Origin: Candidatus Berkelbacteria bacterium
Lineage (GTDB): Bacteria; Patescibacteriota; UBA1384; VFKW01
DNA: 21,071 nt
Reading direction: 5' to 3'
Assembly (NCBI GenBank): GCA_009885355.1
Contig: VFKW01000112.1
Coordinates: forward strand, 1-21,071
Position 1 is the stretch's first letter; each line of letters begins with the position of its first letter. The position numbers were made by a program, and so were the translations under genes. Of this stretch, positions 1 to 5,797 are shown one piece after another. Under the pieces are notes generated by a model. The model was given only the letters and a program-made list of their open reading frames with translations. It was not told the origin of the DNA and made no database searches.

Positions 1-62
1 CCGGGTCCCGTTCGACTTCGCTCAGGGTCTGAGTTGTATCGAAGACAAGCCCGGGATGACGA
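1..62. repeat. GTCATCC-type palindromic intergenic element (possibly cut by window edge)
   Basis: CCGGG at 1-5 can pair with CCCGG at 50-54, and the segment ends in GGGATGAC. The same terminal octamer type recurs as GAGGATGAC at 442-450 and, on the other strand, inside the 19419-19445 element. The internal phrase TTCGACTTCGCTCAGGG is of a kind often seen in intergenic repeats of uncultured bacteria. No coding potential seen. The left end may lie outside the window. Confidence 0.4.
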
Positions 63-78
63 AAGAAAAGAGTGAAGG

Positions 79-235
79 TTCTCGACTGTGCTCGAACAAT
101 ATATTCACAGTTGAAAGTTCTCGACTGTGCTCGAACAATATATTCACAGTTGACAGTTCTCGACTTTACTCGAACAGTATATTCACAGCTGAAAGTTCTC
201 GACTTCGCTTCGCTCCGCTCGAACAATATTACTTA
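79..235. repeat. 39-bp tandem repeat, three full units plus a diverged fourth
   Basis: Units start at 79, 118, 157 and 196, exactly 39 bp apart, each opening with TTCTCGAC and carrying CTCGAACA then a TATTCACAG stretch. Units 1 and 2 are almost identical, unit 3 has a few changes, and the fourth keeps TTCTCGAC...CTCGAACAATATT but has a different middle. There are no unique spacers between units, so it is not a CRISPR. Because 39 is a multiple of 3 a frame stays open through it, but nothing supports translation. Confidence 0.85.
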
Positions 236-245
236 ATAGTTTGCT

Positions 246-277
246 AGCTTATCAGCTTATTAGCTTACTAGCTTACG
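246..277. repeat. 8-bp tandem repeat AGCTTAYN, about 4 units
   Basis: Successive units AGCTTATC, AGCTTATT, AGCTTACT, AGCTTACG. The same octamer array recurs at 12438-12473 and 19530-19590, always between genes. Confidence 0.8.
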
Positions 278-284
278 CAACCCA

Positions 285-382
285 ATCTGCCTTTGAGGTG
301 GTTCATCTTTGCAATAAGCCCCGTAGATATACGAGATTTACTGCTTAAAATAAATGAACACTCCTGCACCTGATCGGCAGAT
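285..382. ncRNA. Candidate structured RNA (rod-like hairpin)
   Basis: Five nested helices fold this gene-free segment into one rod by hand: 285-291/376-382 (ATCTGCC with GGCAGAT), 296-300/367-371 (AGGTG with CACCT), 301-306/354-359 (GTTCAT with ATGAAC), 315-319/343-347 (TAAGC with GCTTA) and 323-328/336-341 (GTAGAT with ATTTAC, one G-U). They close a 7-nt loop at 329-335. On the plus strand a perfect 12-bp terminator-like hairpin begins 7 nt after the rod. The strand is uncertain because the helices also form on the complement. A long rod with internal bubbles recalls 6S RNA, but it is shorter than typical 6S and no conserved 6S sequence was recognised. No convincing promoter is visible. Confidence 0.35.
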
Positions 383-388
383 CAAATC

Positions 389-465
389 AAAAAATCCCCT
401 AGAGAGATCCCCGATATCCACGTGCTTTTGCACTTGGCTTCGAGGATGACATCAGGGGATTTTTT
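389..465. terminator. Long nested hairpin, bidirectional terminator or palindromic element
   Basis: AAAAAATCCCCT (389-400) and AGGGGATTTTTT (454-465) are a perfect 12-bp inverted repeat giving a T-tract after the stem on both strands. Inside are ATCC (407-410) with GGAT (444-447), and CCAcGTGC (418-425) with GCACtTGG (430-437) around a TTTT loop. On the minus strand it would terminate the ArsR-type gene; on the plus strand it would terminate any transcript through 285-382. The GAGGATGAC at 442-450 links it to the repeat family at 1-62. Confidence 0.7.
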
Positions 466-515
466 GTTATTATCGTAATAATTTCTCAGTTACATTTCAT
501 TTCACTCGAAAAATA

Positions 516-570
516 AATACTAAATACTAAATACAAAATACTATATACCATATACTATATACCCTATACC
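516..570. repeat. 7-bp tandem repeat ACTATAT-type
   Basis: Heptamers such as ACTAAAT, ACTAAAT, ACAAAAT, ACTATAT, ACCATAT, ACTATAT and ACCCTAT follow one another up to 6 bp before the stop codon of the ArsR-type gene. A related degenerate run precedes the octamer array near 19497-19528. Confidence 0.8.
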
Positions 571-575
571 AGTCG

Positions 576-854
576 CTAGATCGCCTCAACCATCTTCAAA
601 ATAGCTTCAGTTTCATCTCTTCGGCTAGTTTTAATAGTATATTGTTTCTTCTTGCCACATTTCTTTTCACTCACAAACCCCATTTTTACCAAAAACTTCA
701 TGTGATAAGATAGCAAATTCTTTGGCATTTTTAGCAATTCTACCAATTCACATCCGCAATAAACATCCTCGCATTTAAATAATGCCAACAAGATCAAAAT
801 CTTGCTATCGTTGAAAACCTTCAACTTTTCCGATGTAGGTTTATTTAGTTTCAT
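576..854 (-). CDS. ArsR/SmtB-type metal-responsive winged-helix repressor
   Basis: The 92-residue product is the size of a single winged-helix ArsR-family repressor. These dimers bind an operator near their own promoter and release DNA when metal binds. Residues 45-60 form the recognition-helix region (NLLSYHMKFLVKMGF), followed by a basic beta-wing (residues 61-72). C28, C33 and C35 sit where the metal-binding ELCVCDL motif of ArsR/CadC-type sensors lies (here YCGCEL), so a thiol-coordinated soft metal or metalloid, or a redox signal, is the likely ligand; this is inferred from position. I start at the ATG at 854 because GGAGG lies 4 nt upstream; the reading frame also has a TTG five codons earlier that would bury this site. 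No metal transporter or reductase gene is adjacent, so the target may be only itself or lie elsewhere. Transcription probably ends in the hairpin at 389-465. Confidence 0.8.
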   Translation of the reverse strand: MKLNKPTSEKLKVFNDSKILILLALFKCEDVYCGCELVELLKMPKNLLSYHMKFLVKMGFVSEKKCGKKKQYTIKTSRRDETEAILKMVEAI

Positions 855-890
855 ATTACCTCCGTCCAATTATGGCTGGACTACCGTTTA

Positions 891-923
891 ATTATATTAT
901 TATACATTTTAAAACTTTTTCAA
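891..923 (-). promoter_or_regulatory. Probable promoter of the ArsR-type gene
   Basis: On the minus strand TATAAT occurs twice (891-896 and 899-904), with TTGAAA at 918-923. The spacers, 21 and 13 bp, are not ideal, so the -35 assignment is weak. The rest of the gap 855-1164 shows no gene, repeat or RNA that I can support. Confidence 0.35.
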
Positions 924-1164
924 TAGCTATCATATAAAAGAAGGCTGCACACCGATAAGACAAAGCCCATCAACGTCCAACCATCTTTTAATGCTGGCCA
1001 AATGATTAAATCCCTCCCTTTAGCGGACACCTTTGATGTAACTTTAACATCTCTAGGTAACGCTATTCTCTCAGAAAATTAAACCAACAAAAAGACGGAT
1101 ATTAATAACAAATTATTAAATCCCCCAATAAGATTTGTGTATTGTTCTAATTTATACAGAAAAT

Positions 1165-1560
1165 CTAAGAACCAAACTTTTTCTTGGCCAAATTGGCCCT
1201 TTTCGGCAAAATCTTCACAGATAGAACAAATTTCCTTGATTCACCCTCAGCGTCCTGTATCTCGTTTGTCTTCTTTTCTTGATAGACTTCCATCAACTCG
1301 GTTGCCAATATTTCCTTCAGGATAGATGTTTCCTCGGCATTTGCCTTGATATTATCCAATATCTTTTGGCAAGACTCATTGGCAAAAACCTTATCTCGAG
1401 CTGCCTTCTTGCGCGCATTTGCCTCCTTTGCCTGCAAAGACTCCTCGACAAAAACCGCATCATTTTCACATTCAGCCTTTAGAGCATCCTTGGCCACCTT
1501 GATCTCCTGCTCCAGCCTTTCCATCAAACCGATACGATTCTGAATAGTTGTTTCTTCCAT
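1165..1560 (-). CDS. Hypothetical helical protein, probable coiled coil
   Basis: Not recognised. The 131-residue product is highly charged and almost wholly helical by composition, with heptad-like stretches (residues about 10-60: RLEQEIKVAKDALKAE and following), no signal peptide and no membrane segment. It contains three cysteines with no metal-site spacing. The C-terminal 20 residues are basic (KILPKRANLAKKKFGS). The start is the ATG at 1560, with AGGAG 5 nt upstream; a GTG two codons earlier overlaps the ribosome site and is less likely. It has its own promoter (1615-1642) and a hairpin at the predicted 5' end of its mRNA, so it is probably a single-gene transcript and not part of the protease operon upstream. 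No terminator is evident after it. Confidence 0.65.
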   Translation of the reverse strand: MEETTIQNRIGLMERLEQEIKVAKDALKAECENDAVFVEESLQAKEANARKKAARDKVFANESCQKILDNIKANAEETSILKEILATELMEVYQEKKTNEIQDAEGESRKFVLSVKILPKRANLAKKKFGS

Positions 1561-1587
1561 TGCCACTCCTTGAAAATATTAGTCTAA

Positions 1588-1606
1588 AGCCAAATACAAT
1601 TTGGCT
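1588..1606 (-). promoter_or_regulatory. Perfect 8-bp inverted repeat at the predicted 5' end of the 1165-1560 mRNA
   Basis: AGCCAAAT (1588-1595) and ATTTGGCT (1599-1606) flank a 3-nt loop. The predicted transcription start, about 7 nt after the -10 box, falls near 1608, so the message would begin with this hairpin. It could be an operator overlapping the start site or a 5' stabilising stem. Confidence 0.5.
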
Positions 1607-1614
1607 GCAAATAA

Positions 1615-1642
1615 ATAATAACACAAGATTTTATTTTGTAAA
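1615..1642 (-). promoter_or_regulatory. Sigma-70-type promoter for the 1165-1560 gene
   Basis: On the minus strand, TTTACA (1637-1642), a 16-bp spacer and TATTAT (1615-1620). Each box matches the consensus at 5 of 6 positions. Confidence 0.5.
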
Positions 1643-1794
1643 GCGCTAAATTTTTGAAATAAATCATCAAAACTCTCTGCATGCTGCCAAGATCGCTCGA
1701 AAGCCTACCTTATGACCGAAAGGCCGATTTGACCTTACTCTACTGAAAATCACCACCTACAAAGACCTGAAGGGCCACAGACGGTCCTAAATGA

Positions 1795-3471
1795 TCAATT
1801 TAAATCAAGCGGATCTTCATCCTCCGCTTTAAATATGGCCGTCGAAGTGTTATTTGTATAAGTTACATCAAAATCAGGCTTACCAGACTTATCATATTTC
1901 ACTGTAATATTCTTCAGATTTGTATCCCCGGTTGGCGCGATGACTTTCACCCCCAATGCAGAAGATAACTTTTCGCCAATCCCTTCTTCTACACCAGTTG
2001 AGCAAGAAACCAAGATCACCGTCGAGTCATCCTCAAATAATTCTCCAATTTTAGGCATGGTAGGCTTTGCAACATCCTCGGATGTTAAATCAATTTTAGG
2101 TCCAACAGTCGGCTTAAACATCAAATCCCCCAAGAAAGCCTTGAGACCATATTTCTTTTTCGATTTATTACCAAATTGCACACTATCAGGCGATCCATGT
2201 CCGCCCAAAATACCAAATGAAATCTTATGTTTTTCACCATATCTATCCCGAGAGCGAATGAGCGCTTTTGCAGCTTCGATCTGGCTTCCACATTCATAAA
2301 CTCTCAGATTATAATTACCCTCCAATTGATGATGAAAATCATTCAATTTGATTGCATTTTGATAAAAGGCGCCATTATGATCACTTCGGGGAAATAAAAC
2401 AACGCCATAAGGCAAATCTTGATTATCCCTGTTCTCATATTGTGCAGATAACATTTCCGTACCATACCTGCCAAAATCAGCAATGCCAAATTCATCAAAT
2501 AATGTCCCGACACTCCCTGAGTGATGGTTATTTAAATCTTGCATCCTAGTGATATTAGTTTCAATTCTAGAAATCACATTAGCTGAAGAGGTGGAGATCT
2601 CCCAGTTCTTGATCATACGATCAATATCCTTCACGCCGTATAGATTTCCCAACATTTCCCGACTTCTGCCACTGATAGCTTGGTCTTCACTGGTAATCAG
2701 GCCTGAAAATGAGCGGCAAAAATTATCTTCTTCATAATAAGGGCTCTCTTGGTTTGAATTCATATTATTGCAAATAAAATCATTTTCATCACGAAATTCT
2801 TCATCTGTACCATATAATGCTACAATACGGGATAAACTCAAAGTAACAAAATCACGCAAATTAGGATCATCTTGACCTCTTCTTTCTTTCAAAACTTCCC
2901 TGGATTTCTCGACCAATCTTCTGTTGAAAAAATCTTTAGATTCAAAAACCACATGCTCTACCATTTCAGTCCATTCGCGGTCCCCTGCTCTATCCCTGAA
3001 AAAATCCAATCTTTCGCTTATCAATTTTGTTCCTACGCTTGATACATATTTATTTTTTGAAACAGCCAAACTTTCTAGATTCGACAATACAGGCTGCCAT
3101 GCATATTCGGCCACATGATCAATCAAATCCCCATTGCTTTCCAAGACGTCTAGTTTTCTAACTATTTTTGAAAAAACTTCTGGACTATTTTCCCTTTGAA
3201 CATTAACAATATCTTTAAACAACCCCAATAATTCATTCATTTTCTTCATCTCTTCTGCGATCTGTTCCGTGCTAGATACATTCTCGAGAGTGGGCATTCC
3301 ATGCGCTGCCCGAGCCTCGGCCTTGATACCTTCCAGATTATCATTTGCATCATTTTGTAAAATAGCATCAAGATTTGGCTTATCTAAAATATCAGATTCA
3401 TTACCTGTATTTTCATGATTTGATTGAAAATCAACCTCTTCTTGATCAATCTGTATTTTGCCCTCAGCCAT
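1795..3471 (-). CDS. Caspase-like (clan CD) cysteine protease homologue with long helical N-terminal region
   Basis: The 558-residue product carries the clan CD signature in its last 160 residues: a hydrophobic strand ending in GGHGSPD (catalytic His425) and, 65 residues later, VILVSCSTG (catalytic Cys490), then GVKVIAPTG. This His-Gly / hydrophobic-x-Cys pattern is shared by caspases, gingipains, C80 autoprocessing domains and caspase-like domains of large toxins; the APTG tail resembles the last group. The subfamily cannot be fixed by eye. Residues 1-60 are acidic and probably disordered, about 60-330 are helical with no family recognised, and 370-400 lead into the catalytic fold. There is no signal peptide or membrane segment, so it is probably cytoplasmic. 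The ATG at 3471 is chosen because GGAG lies 5 nt upstream. It follows the exported-protein gene beyond a terminator (3509-3539), so expression may depend on read-through or on a weak promoter in the gap. Substrate and trigger are unknown. Confidence 0.75.
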   Translation of the reverse strand: MAEGKIQIDQEEVDFQSNHENTGNESDILDKPNLDAILQNDANDNLEGIKAEARAAHGMPTLENVSSTEQIAEEMKKMNELLGLFKDIVNVQRENSPEVFSKIVRKLDVLESNGDLIDHVAEYAWQPVLSNLESLAVSKNKYVSSVGTKLISERLDFFRDRAGDREWTEMVEHVVFESKDFFNRRLVEKSREVLKERRGQDDPNLRDFVTLSLSRIVALYGTDEEFRDENDFICNNMNSNQESPYYEEDNFCRSFSGLITSEDQAISGRSREMLGNLYGVKDIDRMIKNWEISTSSANVISRIETNITRMQDLNNHHSGSVGTLFDEFGIADFGRYGTEMLSAQYENRDNQDLPYGVVLFPRSDHNGAFYQNAIKLNDFHHQLEGNYNLRVYECGSQIEAAKALIRSRDRYGEKHKISFGILGGHGSPDSVQFGNKSKKKYGLKAFLGDLMFKPTVGPKIDLTSEDVAKPTMPKIGELFEDDSTVILVSCSTGVEEGIGEKLSSALGVKVIAPTGDTNLKNITVKYDKSGKPDFDVTYTNNTSTAIFKAEDEDPLDLN

Positions 3472-3508
3472 AATTGCTCCTTTATTAAAAGATACCATAA
3501 AAATAGAC

Positions 3509-3539
3509 AAAAAAAGAGCCCTGGTCGTTAAACCAGAGC
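3509..3539 (-). terminator. Rho-independent terminator after the exported-protein gene
   Basis: The stem GCCCTGGT (3518-3525) with ACCAGAGC (3532-3539, one G-U pair) is followed on the minus strand by a T-tract (3509-3515). It lies between the exported-protein gene and the caspase-like gene, so it could cap the methyltransferase operon or act as an attenuator. The stem is nearly identical to the one at 5762-5783. Confidence 0.8.
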
Positions 3540-3548
3540 AAATTGAAT

Positions 3549-4115
3549 CTAGAAAGACTGAGAAAGTTGCAATCGAACTGTCGAGTCACCATCTTTAACC
3601 AAATATCTAGCAAAGACAGCTGTACGATCTTTATTTAATTCCAATTGAAACCCATATCGAAAAGTTGTTTCACTATTCTCGCTCCAGAGAGTCGCAGACG
3701 GACCAAACCTGACATTATCAGCTATTTGGTAAGTGACAGAAATTTCATCAAACCCAGCTGAGAATCCCCCATTATTTAGCGGGATATAACACAGCGGCTT
3801 AACAGTCGAACGATATTTCCCCATATCATATGAAAATATCACGAATGGCTCAACAAAAGCCTTCTTAGTATCATTGTTCCAAGCCAGATAGCCGCCAGCA
3901 AGACAATGGCTATCTTTTTTGGTTGCAACAGAAACCAACTTGCCGATTTCTACCTGGCTTGCGCCATAAAGCCAAAATTCTCCCTGGGGCAAAATCAAAG
4001 CTTTAGTATAGAACGGCTGACCATTACTCGAACAATCCATTCTACCAATCAACGTTGTACCAGCAAATGTTGGCAACGCCAGCATAAGTGACAATAGAAT
4101 TACCAGATATTTCAT
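3549..4115 (-). CDS. Exported protein of unknown function, beta-rich
   Basis: The 188-residue product begins with a clear Sec signal peptide (MKYLVILLSLMLALPTFA, likely cut after Ala18) and has no other membrane helix. No family was recognised. The mature part is beta-rich, with alternating polar and hydrophobic residues. The last 55 residues (from about NVRFGPSATL) and the terminal phenylalanine resemble the last hairpins of outer-membrane beta-barrels. A CPR host would lack an outer membrane, so a soluble or surface beta-sandwich is an equally good reading. Two cysteines near residues 28 and 54 and one near 109 could form disulfides. AGGAG lies 10 nt before the ATG, and only 14 nt separate it from the methyltransferase stop, so the two genes are very probably cotranscribed. 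A terminator follows 10 nt after its stop. Confidence 0.7.
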   Translation of the reverse strand: MKYLVILLSLMLALPTFAGTTLIGRMDCSSNGQPFYTKALILPQGEFWLYGASQVEIGKLVSVATKKDSHCLAGGYLAWNNDTKKAFVEPFVIFSYDMGKYRSTVKPLCYIPLNNGGFSAGFDEISVTYQIADNVRFGPSATLWSENSETTFRYGFQLELNKDRTAVFARYLVKDGDSTVRLQLSQSF

Positions 4116-4129
4116 GAACCTAATTCTCC

Positions 4130-4840
4130 TTAGTTTAATTTTATAGCTGTACAGATAGCATCAAGCCAGTGACGATCACTAAACTCAATATTGTCAAAAC
4201 CATTAGCGGTGAGCAAAAACCGAGCACTATCTTCAGTCAATTCGATTTTCTCATCGTCAATATAATGATTCTCCCAGGCCTCCCTGACATCAGGGCGCCC
4301 AATCTCGTCAAATACCTTCAGTGATGTCATATGCGCCAGAAAATTTTTCTGATGAGCATCATAATCAGTAAGGGCATGTTTATCGCAATTGATAAAAATC
4401 CCACCAGGCTTCAGTACCTTAGATATAGCCTCAAAGACCTGCTCTCGATAAGGTATCTCAAGGTTGTGAATCGTAAATGCAGTCACAACCGCATCGACAC
4501 TCTCAGGCATCCTAGATTTCAGGAAGCTCAAAGCATCCTCGCAAGTGATAATTACCCGCACGTGAGTATGAGGACTAGCTTTCGCCACTTCAACCATTTG
4601 CGACTCATTGTCACACGAAACCACACGTATTCTCGGATCAGATGACAAAATTACATCAAGTGTTTGCCCGGTACCCGTTCCCAATTCAAGAACATTGATT
4701 TCATCCGAAGTCAGATTTTGGCAATATTTACCCAAGATAACCCCGATCTGATCTTCCATCACGTCATAGTGAGGCGCCGATAGTTTGAACAGATCATACA
4801 TATCCCCGCCAGTTACACCTGAAAATCTTTTACTTTCCAT
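4130..4840 (-). CDS. Class I SAM-dependent methyltransferase
   Basis: The 236-residue product has the class I methyltransferase core: motif I VLELGTGTGQT (residues 50-60), an acidic residue at the end of strand 2 (D77 in SCDNES) for the SAM ribose, EDAL at about residue 102, and the post-motif VDAVVTAFTIHNL and KVLKPGGIFINCD (about residues 115-152). This is the Methyltransf_11/25 type that acts on small molecules or lipids; the substrate cannot be read from sequence. Start: ATG at 4840 with GGAGG 6 nt upstream. A consensus promoter (4928-4956) drives it divergently from a TrmB-type regulator, and the exported-protein gene follows 14 nt downstream. The next enzyme gene, a radical SAM protein, has the same divergent-TrmB arrangement, which suggests but does not prove a shared pathway. 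Confidence 0.85.
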   Translation of the reverse strand: MESKRFSGVTGGDMYDLFKLSAPHYDVMEDQIGVILGKYCQNLTSDEINVLELGTGTGQTLDVILSSDPRIRVVSCDNESQMVEVAKASPHTHVRVIITCEDALSFLKSRMPESVDAVVTAFTIHNLEIPYREQVFEAISKVLKPGGIFINCDKHALTDYDAHQKNFLAHMTSLKVFDEIGRPDVREAWENHYIDDEKIELTEDSARFLLTANGFDNIEFSDRHWLDAICTAIKLN

Positions 4841-4876
4841 TTCAATCCTCCAGTATATGATATTTTTTATTGTTAA

Positions 4877-4890
4877 ACGCCGTTCGGCGT
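4877..4890 (-). promoter_or_regulatory. Hairpin in the methyltransferase leader
   Basis: ACGCCG (4877-4882) and CGGCGT (4885-4890) are a perfect 6-bp inverted repeat with a 2-base centre, in the roughly 80-nt leader between the predicted start near 4921 and the ribosome site. No T-tract follows, so an operator or leader stem is more likely than a terminator. Confidence 0.4.
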
Positions 4891-4927
4891 ACGCAGGCTA
4901 ATTCCCTCTCCTGACCTGTTAAAAAGT

Positions 4928-4956
4928 ATTATAGCACAGATATTCTATTTTGTCAA
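4928..4956 (-). promoter_or_regulatory. Consensus sigma-70 promoter of the methyltransferase operon
   Basis: On the minus strand: TTGACA (4951-4956), exactly 17 bp, TATAAT (4928-4933). Both hexamers match the consensus perfectly. It is back to back with the TrmB1 promoter, the two -35 boxes being 17 bp apart. Confidence 0.9.
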
Positions 4957-4973
4957 CCTTTTGCGACGACAAT

Positions 4974-5002
4974 TTGACATATATAAAAAATAATATAATA
5001 AT
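4974..5002 (+). promoter_or_regulatory. Promoter of TrmB1 with leaderless geometry
   Basis: TTGACA (4974-4979), 17 bp, AATAAT (4997-5002, 5 of 6). Only 6 nt separate the -10 box from the ATG at 5009, so transcription would begin at or next to the A of the start codon. There is no Shine-Dalgarno sequence. An alternative TATAAT at 4994-4999 has a 14-bp spacer. Confidence 0.75.
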
Positions 5003-5008
5003 ATAACC

Positions 5009-5755
5009 ATGAATGAACATTTATTAACTCAACTCCAACAACTCAATCTTTCAACCAACGAAGCCAATGTATATCTGGCACTATTGAGTATTGGTCAGAC
5101 TTCCGCCGGTGAAATCATCAAAAAAACAGTCCTTCACCGCTCGGTTGTTTATGAAACGCTCGATAAATTAATAGGTAAAAAACTAGTCTTTAAGCTTCAA
5201 AAAGGAAATATTGCACACTTTCAAGCCACCGACCCAGAGAAATTTTCTCAAAATGCCCTCCATCAAGCCGAGATCGCCAAGGAGCTAGTCCCACAATTGA
5301 AAGGCCTAATTGACCAAACTCTACCGGAAATCACCATCTACGAGGGCCTGGAAGCCTACAGACGGTTCTGGATCGACTCTGTCACCAAAATGCCAACAGG
5401 TTCAATCGACTATGTCGCCGGCTCCATCGGAGACAAATGGTTTGAATATATGGGAACCTTTAACAAAAAATATCAGAAGATACGAAGAGAAAAAAATATA
5501 ATCTGGAAATTTATAGCCTTCGAGGAGATTGAAGTCGAAAAATCACTTATCGCTGAACAGCCGGATTTAAATGAATGTAGAATCATAAGAAGAAAAGTAA
5601 CCAAATCAGGCAACTACAATATTTTCAACGACGACACACTAGTCCTGCACTCCGCAATCGAACCAATGATCATCGAGATAAAAAACAAATCCCTGGTTCA
5701 AGTATTCAAAGACAACTTCGACATCCTCTGGGACCTAGCCGAAGAAATCAAATAA
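5009..5755 (+). CDS. TrmB-family transcriptional regulator (TrmB1)
   Basis: The 248-residue product has the N-terminal winged helix of the TrmB family: LSTNEANVYLALLSIGQTSAGEIIK, then LHRSVVYETLDKLIGKKLV as recognition helix and wing (residues about 14-62). A linker helix and a C-terminal domain (about 105-245) starting with EITIYEGLEAYRRFW follow. That layout is common in TrmB paralogues of archaea and CPR bacteria, where the C-terminal half is thought to dimerise or sense a ligand. The maltose-binding loop of archaeal TrmB was not recognised. It is divergent from the methyltransferase, whose promoter faces its own, so the intergenic region is the obvious binding target. It appears to be translated from a leaderless message. 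Its stop codon overlaps the T-tract of the convergent radical SAM gene's terminator. Paralogous to the regulator at 7575. Confidence 0.85.
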   Translation: MNEHLLTQLQQLNLSTNEANVYLALLSIGQTSAGEIIKKTVLHRSVVYETLDKLIGKKLVFKLQKGNIAHFQATDPEKFSQNALHQAEIAKELVPQLKGLIDQTLPEITIYEGLEAYRRFWIDSVTKMPTGSIDYVAGSIGDKWFEYMGTFNKKYQKIRREKNIIWKFIAFEEIEVEKSLIAEQPDLNECRIIRRKVTKSGNYNIFNDDTLVLHSAIEPMIIEIKNKSLVQVFKDNFDILWDLAEEIK

Positions 5756-5783
5756 AAAAAAGCCCTGGTTGTTACACCAGGGC
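5753..5783 (-). terminator. Rho-independent terminator of the radical SAM gene
   Basis: The perfect 8-bp stem GCCCTGGT (5762-5769) with ACCAGGGC (5776-5783) is followed on the minus strand by an eight-base T-tract (5754-5761) that reaches into the TrmB1 stop codon. It starts about 14 nt after the radical SAM stop. The stem is shared with 3518-3539. Confidence 0.9.
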
Positions 5784-5797
5784 AAATCCCCAAACTA

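Noticed and set aside
79..235. CRISPR array
   Set aside because: Units are head to tail with no unique spacers, and no cas genes are present.
56..247. 63-residue reading frame across the 39-bp repeats
   Set aside because: It stays open only because the unit is 13 codons long; there is no ribosome site and the sequence is a repeat.
285..382. 6S RNA, tmRNA, SRP RNA or integron attC site
   Set aside because: The rod shape is suggestive, but I recognise no conserved sequence of any of these, so it is listed only as a candidate structured RNA.
855..1164. A gene in this gap
   Set aside because: No open frame with a start, ribosome site or recognisable product on either strand.
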